This document shows positions 49,101 through 61,100 of a stretch of 64,000 bases of DNA, piece by piece (the stretch's first letter is position 1; each line of letters begins with the position of its first letter). Origin of the DNA: Cordia subcordata (Eukaryota; Streptophyta; Magnoliopsida; Boraginales; Cordiaceae); contig JAPTOF010000007.1 in the NCBI GenBank assembly GCA_028554755.1, positions 19,678,859 to 19,742,858 on the forward strand, written 5' to 3'. A model generated the notes under the pieces. It searched no databases. It was not told the origin of the DNA and saw only the letters and a list, made by a program, of their open reading frames with translations. The position numbers and the translations under genes were made by a program.

Positions 49101-52100
49101 TTTGTACCTGTGAGATTTCGACTTTTGAGCTGATAAATGTCCTTTAATTATTAATTTTTCTATTTTTTAAGCTTCATTTCAACATAAACACTCTTTTAGA
49201 TTTAAACAAATTTATATTTTTTTCCACCATACTTAGGTTCTGTTTGGACCACCTATGAGATTTCAACTTTTGAGCTGATAAATGCCCTTTAATTATTAAT
49301 TTTTCTATTTTTTAAGCTTCATTTCAACATAAACACTCTTTCAGCTTTAAACTAATTTATATTTTTTTCCATTTATATAAAGATTCTGAGTTTGAGGTGA
49401 GTCTCCATACATCCTCAATTTTATTATTTTCGAGTATTTTGCTTGTTCATAATCATCTCTCTTTTGTTCAACTTCTATCTGATGTTTTTCTAATTTCTAT
49501 CTAGTGGGAGTTATGTATTGTACTTTTAGAGGTCCTTGTCATATTTTTCATGTGTTTCTCTGCTTGACAATAATAACCATTTTCAATGATTTGTACCTGT
49601 GAGATTTCGACTTTTGAGCTGATAAATGTCCTTTAATTATTAATTTTTCTATTTTTTAAGCTTCATTTCAACATAAACACTCTTTCAGCTTTAAACAAAT
49701 TTATATTTTTTTCCACCATACTTAGGTTCTGTTTGGACCACCTATGAGATTTCAACTTTTGAGCTGATAAATGCCCTTTAATTATTAATTTTTCTATTTT
49801 TTAAGCTTCATTTCAACATAAACACTCTTTCAGCTTTAAACTAATTTATATTTTTTTCCATTTATATAAAGATTCTGAGTTTGAGGTGAGTCTCCATACA
49901 TCCTCAATTTTATTATTTTAGAGTATTTTGCTAGGTCAGTTTCATCTCTCTTTTGTTCAACTTCTATCTGATGTTTTTCTAATTTCTATCTAGTGGGAGT
50001 TATGTATTGTACTTTTAGAGGTCCTTGTCATATTTTTCATGTGTTTCTCTGCTTGACAATAATAACCATTTTCAATGATTTGTACCTGTGAGATTTCGAC
50101 TTTTGAGCTGATAAATGTCCTTTAATTATTAATTTTTCTATTTTTTAAGCTTCATTTCAACATAAACACTCTTTCAGCTTTAAACAAATTTATATTTTTT
50201 TCCACCATACTTAGGTTCTGTTTGGACCACCTATGAGATTTCAACTTTTGAGCTGATAAATGCCCTTTAATTATTAATTTTTCTATTTTTTAAGCTTCAT
50301 TTCAACATAAACACTCTTTCAGCTTTAAACTAATTTATATTTTTTTCCATTTATATAAAGATTCTGAGTTTGAGGTGAGTCTCCATACATCCTCAATTTT
50401 ATTATTTTTGAGTATTTTGCTTGGTCAATTTCATCTCTCTTTTGTTCAACTTCTATCTGATGTTTTTCTAATTTCTATCTAGTGGGAGTTATGTATTGTA
50501 CTTTTAGAGGTCCTTGTCATATTTTTCATGTGTTTCTCTGCTTGACAATAATAACCATTTTCAATGATTTGTACCTGTGAGATTTCGACTTTTGAGCTGA
50601 TAAATGTCCTTTAATTATTAATTTTTCTATTTTTTAAGCTTCATTTCAACATAAACACTCTTTCAGCTTTAAACAAATTTATATTTTTTTCCACCATACT
50701 TAGGTTCTGTTTGGACCACCTATGAGATTTCAACTTTTGAGCTGATAAATGCCCTTTAATTATTAATTTTTCTATTTTTTAAGCTTCATTTCAACATAAA
50801 CACTCTTTCAGCTTTAAACTAATTTATATTTTTTTCCATTTATATAAAGATTCTGAGTTTGAGGTGAGTCTCCATACATCCTCAATTTTATTATTTTCGA
50901 GTATTTTGCTTGGTCAGTTTCATCTCTCTTTTGTTCAACTTCTATCTGATGTTTTTCTAATTTCTATCTAGTGGGAGTTATGTATTGTACTTTTAGAGGT
51001 CCTTGTCATATTTTTCATGTGTTTCTCTGCTTGACAATAATAACCATTTTCAATGATTTGTACCTGTGAGATTTCGACTTTTGAGCTGATAAATGTCCTT
51101 TAATTATTAATTTTTCTATTTTTTAAGCTTCATTTCAACATAAACACAATATAAACAAATTTATATTTTTTTCCACCATACTTAGGTTCTGTTTGGACCA
51201 CCTATGAGATTTCAACTTTTGAGCTGATAAATGCCCTTTAATTATTAATTTTTCTATTTTTTAAGCTTCATTTCAACATAAACACTCTTTCAGCTTTAAA
51301 CTAATTTATATTTTTTTCCATTTATATAAAGATTCTGAGTTTGAGGTGAGTCTCCATACATCCTCAATTTTATTATTTTTGAGTATTTTGCTTGGTCAGT
51401 TTCATCTCTCTTTTGTTCAACTTCTATCTGATGTTTTTCTAATTTCTATCTAGTGGGAGTTATGTATTGTACTTTTAGAGGTCCTTGTCATATTTTTCAT
51501 GTGTTTCTCTGCTTGACAATAATAACCATTTTCAATGATTTGTACCTGTGAGATTTCGACTTTTGAGCTGATAAATGTCCTTTAATTATTAATTTTTCTA
51601 TTTTTTAAGCTTCATTTCAACATAAACACTCATTCAGCTTTAAACAAATTTATATTTTTTTCCACCATACTTAGGTTCTGTTTGGACCACCTATGAGATT
51701 TCAACTTTTGAGCTGATAAATGCCCTTTAATTATTAATTTTTCTATTTTTTAAGCTTCATTTCAACATAAACACTCTTTCAGCTTTAAACTAATTTATAT
51801 TTTTTTCCATTTATATAAAGATTCTGAGTTTGAGGTGAGTCTCCATACATCCTCAATTTTATTATTTTGAGTATTTTGCTAGGTCATTTCATCTCTCTTT
51901 TGTTCAACTTCTATCTGATGTTTTTCTAATTTCTATCTAGTGGGAGTTATGTATTGTACTTTTAGAGGTCCTTGTCATATTTTTCATGTGTTTCTCTGCT
52001 TGACAATAATAACCATTTTCAATGATTTGTACCTGTGAGATTTCGACTTTTGAGCTGATAAATGTCCTTTAATTATTAATTTTTCTATTTTTTAAGCTTC

Positions 52101-55100
52101 ATTTCAACATAAACACACTTTCAACTATAAACAAATTTATATTTTTTTCCACCATACTTAGGTTCTGTTTGGACCACCTATGAGATTTCAACTTTTGAGC
52201 TGATAAATGCCCTTTAATTATTAATTTTTCTATTTTTTAAGCTTCATTTCAACATAAACACTCTTTCAGCTTTAAACTAATTTATATTTTTTTCCATTTA
52301 TATAAAGATTCTGAGTTTGAGGTGAGTCTCCATACATCCTCAATTTTATTATTTTCGAGTATTTTGCTTGGTCAGTTTCATCTCTCTTTTGTTCAACTTC
52401 TATCTGATGTTTTTCTAATTTCTATCTAGTGGGAGTTATGTATTGTACTTTTAGAGGTCCTTGTCATATTTTTCATGTGTTTCTCTGCTTGACAATAATA
52501 ACCATTTTCAATGATTTGTACCTGTGAGATTTCGACTTTTGAGCTGATAAATGTCCTTTAATTATTAATTTTTCTATTTTTTAAGCTTCATTTCAACATA
52601 AACACTCTTTCAGCTTTAAACAAATTTATATTTTTTTCCACCATACTTAGGTTCTGTTTGGACCACCTATGAGATTTCAACTTTTGAGCTGATAAATGCC
52701 CTTTAATTATTAATTTTTCTATTTTTTAAGCTTCATTTCAACATAAACACTCTTTCAGCTTTAAACTAATTTATATTTTTTTCCATTTATATAAAGATTC
52801 TGAGTTTGAGGTGAGTCTCCATACATCCTCAATTTTATTATGTTTGAGTATTTTGCTTGGTCAGTTTCATCTCTCTTTTGTTCAACTTCTATCTGATGTT
52901 TTTCTAATTTCTATCTAGTGGGAGTTATGTATTGTACTTTTAGAGGTCCTTGTCATATTTTTCATGTGTTTCTCTGCTTGACAATAATAACCATTTTCAA
53001 TGATTTGTACCTGTGAGATTTCGACTTTTGAGCTGATAAATGTCCTTTAATTATTAATTTTTCTATTTTTTAAGCTTCATTTCAACATAAACAATATTTA
53101 ATTTTTAAAAAAATTTATATTTTTTTCCACCATACTTAGGTTCTGTTTGGACCACCTATGAGATTTCAACTTTTGAGCTGATAAATGCCCTTTAATTATT
53201 AATTTTTCTATTTTTTAAGCTTCATTTCAACATAAACACTCTTTCAGCTTTAAACTAATTTATATTTTTTTCCATTTATATAAAGATTCTGAGTTTGAGG
53301 TGAGTCTCCATACATCCTCAATTTTATTATTTTCGAGTATTTTGCTTGGTCAATTTCATCTCTCTTTTGTTCAACTTCTATCTGATGTTTTTCTAATTTC
53401 TATCTAGTGGGAGTTATGTATTGTACTTTTAGAGGTCCTTGTCATATTTTTCATGTGTTTCTCTGCTTGACAATAATAACCATTTTCAATGATTTGTACC
53501 TGTGAGATTTCGACTTTTGAGCTGATAAATGTCCTTTAATTATTAATTTTTCTATTTTTTAAGCTTCATTTCAACATAAACACTCTTTCAGTTTTAAACA
53601 AATTTATATTTTTTTCCACCATACTTAGGTTCTGTTTGGACCACCTATGAGATTTCAACTTTTGAGCTGATAAATGCCCTTTAATTATTAATTTTTCTAT
53701 TTTTTAAGCTTCATTTCAACATAAACACTCTTTCAGCTTTAAACTAATTTATATTTTTTTCCATTTATATAAAGATTCTGAGTTTGAGGTGAGTCTCCAT
53801 ACATCCTCAATTTTATTATTTTTGAGTATTTTGCTTGGTCAGTTTCATCTCTCTTTTGTTCAACTTCTATCTGATGTTTTTCTAATTTCTATGTAGTGGG
53901 AGTTATGTATTGTACTTTTAGAGGTCCTTGTCATATTTTTCATGTGTTTCTCTGCTTGACAATAATAACCATTTTCAATGATTTGTACCTGTGAGATTTC
54001 GACTTTTGAGCTGATAAATGTCCTTTAATTATTAATTTTTCTATTTTTTAAGCTTCATTTCAACATAAAAAATAAACAAATTTATATTTTTTTCCACCAT
54101 ACTTAGGTTCTGTTTGGACCACCTATGAGATTTCAACTTTTGAGCTGATAAATGCCCTTTAATTATTAATTTTTCTATTTTTTAAGCTTCATTTCAACAT
54201 AAACACTCTTTCAGCTTTAAACTAATTTATATTTTTTTCCATTTATATAAAGATTCTGAGTTTGAGGTGAGTCTCCATACATCCTCAATTTTATTATTTC
54301 GAGTATTTTGCTTGGTCAGTTTCATCTCTCTTTTGTTCAACTTCTATCTGATGTTTTTCTAATTTCTATCTAGTGGGAGTTATGTATTGTACTTTTAGAG
54401 GTCCTTGTCATATTTTTCATGTGTTTCTCTGCTTGACAATAATAACCATTTTCAATGATTTGTACCTGTGAGATTTCGACTTTTGAGCTGATAAATGTCC
54501 TTTAATTATTAATTTTTCTATTTTTTAAGCTTCATTTCAACATAAACACTCTTTCAGATTTAAACAAATTAATATTTTTTTCCACCATACTTAGGTTCTG
54601 TTTGGACCACCTATGAGATTTCAACTTTTGAGCTGATAAATGCCCTTTAATTATTAATTTTTCTATTTTTTAAGCTTCATTTCAACATAAACACTCTTTC
54701 AGCTTTAAACTAATTTATATTTTTTTCCATTTATATAAAGATTCTGAGTTTGAGGTGAGTCTCCATACATCCTCAATTTTATTATTTTCGAGTATTTTGC
54801 TTGGTCAGTTTCATCTCTCTTTTGTTCAACTTCTATCTGATGTTTTTCTAATTTCTATCTAGTGGGAGTTATGTATTGTACTTTTAGAGGTCCTTGTCAT
54901 ATTTTTCATGTGTTTCTCTGCTTGACAATAATAACCATTTTCAATGATTTGTACCTGTGAGATTTCGACTTTTGAGCTGATAAATGTCCTTTAATTATTA
55001 ATTTTTCTATTTTTTAAGCTTCATTTCAACATAAACACTATATAAACAAATTTATATTTTTTTCCACCATACTTAGGTTCTGTTTGGACCACCTATGAGA

Positions 55101-58100
55101 TTTCAACTTTTGAGCTGATAAATGCCCTTTAATTATTAATTTTTCTATTTTTTAAGCTTCATTTCAACATAAACACTCTTTCAGCTTTAAACTAATTTAT
55201 ATTTTTTTCCATTTATATAAAGATTCTGAGTTTGAGGTGAGTCTCCATACATCCTCAATTTTATTATTTTCGAGTATTTTGCTTGGTCAGTTTCATCTCT
55301 CTTTTGTTCAACTTCTATCTGATGTTTTTCTAATTTCTATCTAGTGGGAGTTATGTATTGTACTTTTAGAGGTCCTTGTCATATTTTTCATGTGTTTCTC
55401 TGCTTGACAATAATAACCATTTTCAATGATTTGTACCTGTGAGATTTCGACTTTTGAGCTGATAAATGTCCTTTAATTATTAATTTTTCTATTTTTTAAG
55501 CTTCATTTCAACATAAACACTCTTTCAGCTTTAAACAAATTTATATTTTTTTCCACCATACTTAGGTTCTGTTTGGACCACCTATGAGATTTCAACTTTT
55601 GAGCTGATAAATGCCCTTTAATTATTAATTTTTCTATTTTTTAAGCTTCATTTCAACATAAACACTCTTTCAGCTTTAAACTAATTTATATTTTTTTCCA
55701 TTTATATAAAGATTCTGAGTTTGAGGTGAGTCTCCATACATCCTCAATTTTATTATTTTCGAGTATTTTGCTTGGTCAGTTTCATCTCTCTTTTGTTCAA
55801 CTTCTATCTGATGTTTTTCTAATTTCTATCTAGTGGGAGTTATGTATTGTACTTTTAGAGGTCCTTGTCATATTTTTCATGTGTTTCTCTGCTTGACAAT
55901 AATAACCATTTTCAATGATTTGTACCTGTGAGATTTCGACTTTTGAGCTGATAAATGTCCTTTAATTATTAATTTTTCTATTTTTTAAGCTTCATTTCAA
56001 CATAAACACTCTTTCAGCTTTAAACAAATTTATATTTTTTTCCACCATACTTAGGTTCTGTTTGGACCACCTATGAGATTTCAACTTTTGAGCTGATAAA
56101 TGCCCTTTAATTATTAATTTTTCTATTTTTTAAGCTTCATTTCAACATAAACACTCTTTCAGCTTTAAACTAATTTATATTTTTTTCCATTTATATAAAG
56201 ATTCTGAGTTTGAGGTGAGTCTCCATACATCCTCAATTTTATTATTTTCGAGTATTTTGCTTGGTCAGTTTCATCTCTCTTTTGTTCAACTTCTATCTGA
56301 TGTTTTTCTAATTTCTATCTAGTGGGAGTTATGTATTGTACTTTTAGAGGTCCTTGTCATATTTTTCATGTGTTTCTCTGCTTGACAATAATAACCATTT
56401 TCAATGATTTGTACCTGTGAGATTTCGACTTTTGAGCTGATAAATGTCCTTTAATTATTAATTTTTCTATTTTTTAAGCTTCATTTCAACATAAAAATAT
56501 AATCAAATTTATATTTTTTTCCACCATACTTAGGTTCTGTTTGGACCACCTATGAGATTTCAACTTTTGAGCTGATAAATGCCCTTTAATTATTAATTTT
56601 TCTATTTTTTAAGCTTCATTTCAACATAAACACTCTTTCAGCTTTAAACTAATTTATATTTTTTTCCATTTATATAAAGATTCTGAGTTTGAGGTGAGTC
56701 TCCATACATCCTCAATTTTATTATTTTGAGTATTTTGCTTGGTCAATTTCATCTCTCTTTTGTTCAACTTCTATCTGATGTTTTTCTAATTTCTATCTAG
56801 TGGGAGTTATGTATTGTACTTTTAGAGGTCCTTGTCATATTTTTCATGTGTTTCTCTGCTTGACAATAATAACCATTTTCAATGATTTGTACCTGTGAGA
56901 TTTCGACTTTTGAGCTGATAAATGTCCTTTAATTATTAATTTTTTTTTTTTAAGCTTCATTTCAACATAAACACTCTTTCAGCTTTAAACAAATTTATAT
57001 TTTTTTCCACCATACTTAGGTTCTGTTTGGACCACCTATGAGATTTCAACTTTTGAGCTGATAAATGCCCTTTAATTATTAATTTTTCTATTTTTTAAGC
57101 TTCATTTCAACATAAACACTCTTTCAGCTTTAAACTAATTTATATTTTTTTCCATTTATATAAAGATTCTGAGTTTGAGGTGAGTCTCCATACATCCTCA
57201 ATTTTATTATTTTTGAGTATTTTGCTAGGTCATTTCATCTCTCTTTTGTTCAACTTCTATCTGATGTTTTTCTAATTTCTATCTAGTGGGAGTTATGTAT
57301 TGTACTTTTAGAGGTCCTTGTCATATTTTTCATGTGTTTCTCTGCTTGACAATAATAACCATTTTCAATGATTTGTACCTGTGAGATTTCGACTTTTGAG
57401 CTGATAAATGTCCTTTAATTATTAAATATAAACAAATTTATATTTTTTTCCACCATACTTAGGTTCTGTTTGGACCACCTATGAGATTTCAACTTTTGAG
57501 CTGATAAATGCCCTTTAATTATTAATTTTTCTATTTTTTAAGCTTCATTTCAACATAAACACTCTTTCAGCTTTAAACTAATTTATATTTTTTTCCATTT
57601 ATATAAAGATTCTGAGTTTGAGGTGAGTCTCCATACATCCTCAATTTTATTATTTTCGAGTATTTTGCTTGGTCAGTTTCATCTCTCTTTTGTTCAACTT
57701 CTATCTGATGTTTTTCTAATTTCTATCTAGTGGGAGTTATGTATTGTACTTTTAGAGGTCCTTGTCATATTTTTCATGTGTTTCTCTGCTTGACAATAAT
57801 AACCATTTTCAATGATTTGTACCTGTGAGATTTCGACTTTTGAGCTGATAAATGTCCTTTAATTATTAATTTTTCTATTTTCTAAATATAAACAAATTTA
57901 TATTTTTTTCCACCATACTTAGGTTCTGTTTGGACCACCTATGAGATTTCAACTTTTGAGCTGATAAATGCCCTTTAATTATTAATTTTTCTATTTTTTA
58001 AGCTTCATTTCAACATAAACACTCTTTCAGCTTTAAACTAATTTATATTTTTTTCCATTTATATAAAGATTCTGAGTTTGAGGTGAGTCTCCATACATCC

Positions 58101-61100
58101 TCAATTTTATTATTTTGAGTATTTTGCTAGGTCAATTTCATCTCTCTTTTGTTCAACTTCTATCTGATGTTTTTCTAATTTCTATCTAGTGGGAGTTATG
58201 TATTGTACTTTTAGAGGTCCTTGTCATATTTTTCATGTGTTTCTCTGCTTGACAATAATAACCATTTTCAATGATTTGTACCTGTGAGATTTCGACTTTT
58301 GAGCTGATAAATGTCCTTTAATTATTAATTTTTCTATTTTTTAAGCTTCATTTCAACATAAACACTCTTTCAGCTTTAAACAAATTTATATTTTTTTCCA
58401 CCATACTTAGGTTCTGTTTGGACCACCTATGAGATTTCAACTTTTGAGCTGATAAATGCCCTTTAATTATTAATTTTTCTATTTTTTAAGCTTCATTTCA
58501 ACATAAACACTCTTTCAGCTTTAAACTAATTTATATTTTTTTCCATTTATATAAAGATTCTGAGTTTGAGGTGAGTCTCCATAAATCCTCAATTTTATTA
58601 TTTTCGAGTATTTTGCTAGGTCAATTTCATCTCTCTTTTGTTCAACTTCTATCTGATGTTTTTCTAATTTCTATCTAGTGGGAGTTATGTATTGTACTTT
58701 TAGAGGTCCTTGTCATATTTTTCATGTGTTTCTCTGCTTGACAATAATAACCATTTTCAATGATTTGTACCTGTGAGATTTCGACTTTTGAGCTGATAAA
58801 TGTCCTTTAATTATTAATTTTTCTATTTTTTAAGCTTCATTTCAACATAAACACTCTTTCAGCTTTAAACAAATTTATATTTTTTTCCACCATACTTAGG
58901 TTCTGTTTGGACCACCTATGAGATTTCAACTTTTGAGCTGATAAATGCCCTTTAATTATTAATTTTTCTATTTTTTAAGCTTCATTTCAACATAAACACT
59001 CTTTCAGCTTTAAACTAATTTATATTTTTTTCCATTTATATAAAGATTCTGAGTTTGAGGTGAGTCTGCATACATCCTCAATTTTATTATTTTCGAGTAT
59101 TTTACTTGGTCAGTTTCATCTCTCTTTTGTTCAACTTCTATCTGATGTTTTTCTAATTTCTATGTAGTGGGAGTTATGTATTGTACTTTTAGAGGTCCTT
59201 GTCATATTTTTCATGTGTTTCCCTGCTTTACAATAATAACCATTTTCAATGATTTGTACCTGTGAGATTTCGACTTTTGAGCTGATAAATGTCCTTTAAT
59301 TATTAATTTTTCTATTTTTTAAGCTTCATTTCAGCATAAACACTCTTTCAGCTTTAATTATTAATTTTTCTATTTTTTAAGCTTCATTTCAACATAAACA
59401 CTCTTTCAGATTTAAACAAATTAATATTTTTTTCCACCATACTTAGGTTCTGTTTGGACCACCTATGAGATTTCAACTTTTGAGCTGATAAATGCCCTTT
59501 AATTATTAATTTTTCTATTTTTTAAGCTTCATTTCAACATAAACACTCTTTCAGCTTTAAACTAATTTATATTTTTTTCCATTTATATAAAGATTCTGAG
59601 TTTGAGGTGAGTCTCCATACATCCTCAATTTTATTATTTTTGAGTATTTTGCTAGGTCAGTTTCATCTCTCTTTTGTTCAACTTCTATCTGATGTTTTTC
59701 TAATTTCTATCTAGTGGGAGTTATGTATTGTACTTTTAGAGGTCCTTGTCATATTTTTCATGTGTTTCTCTGCTTGACAATAATAACCATTTTCAATGAT
59801 TTGTACCTGTGAGATTTCGACTTTTGAGCTGATAAATGTCCTTTAATTATTAATTTTTCTATTTTTTAAGCTTCATTTCAACATAAACACTCTTTCAGCT
59901 TTAAACAAATTTATATTTTTTTCCACCATACTTAGGTTCTGTTTGGACCACCTATGAGATTTCAACTTTTGAGCTGATAAATGCCCTTTAATTATTAATT
60001 TTTCTATTTTTTAAGCTTCATTTCAACATAAACACTCTTTCAGCTTTAAACTAATTTATATTTTTTTCCATTTATATAAAGATTCTGAGTTTGAGGTGAG
60101 TCTCCATACATCCTCAATTTTATTATTTTCGAGTATTTTGCTTGGTCAGTTTCATCTCTCTTTTGTTCAACTTCTATCTGATGTTTTTCTAATTTCTATC
60201 TAGTGGGAGTTATGTATTGTACTTTTAGAGGTCCTTGTCATATTTTTCATGTGTTTCTCTGCTTGACAATAATAACCATTTTCAATGATTTGTACCTGTG
60301 AGATTTCGACTTTTGAGCTGATAAATGTCCTTTAATTATTAATTTTTCTATTTTTTAAGCTTCATTTCAACATAAACAAATATAAACAAATTTATATTTT
60401 TTTCCACCATACTTAGGTTCTGTTTGGACCACCTATGAGATTTCAACTTTTGAGCTGATAAATGCCCTTTAATTATTAATTTTTCTATTTTTTAAGCTTC
60501 ATTTCAACATAAACACTCTTTCAGCTTTAAACTAATTTATATTTTTTTCCATTTATATAAAGATTCTGAGTTTGAGGTGAGTCTCCATACATCCTCAATT
60601 TTATTATTTTCGAGTATTTTGCTAGGTCAATTTCATCTCTCTTTTGTTCAACTTCTATCTGATGTTTTTCTAATTTCTATCTAGTGGGAGTTATGTATTG
60701 TACTTTTAGAGGTCCTTGTCATATTTTTCATGTGTTTCTCTGCTTGACAATAATAACCATTTTCAATGATTTGTACCTGTGAGATTTCGACTTTTGAGCT
60801 GATAAATGTCCTTTAATTATTAATTTTTCTATTTTTTAAGTTTCATTTCAACATAAACACTCTTTCTGCTTTAAACAAATTTATATTTTTTCCACCATAC
60901 TTAGGTTCTGTTTGGACCACCTATGAGATTTCAACTTTTGAGCTGATAAATGCCCTTTAATTATTAATTTTTCTATTTTTTAAGCTTCATTTCAACATAA
61001 ACACTCTTTCAGCTTTAAACTAATTTATATTTTTTTCCATTTATATAAAGATTCTGAGTTTGAGGTGAGTCTCCATACATCCTCAATTTTATTATTTTGT

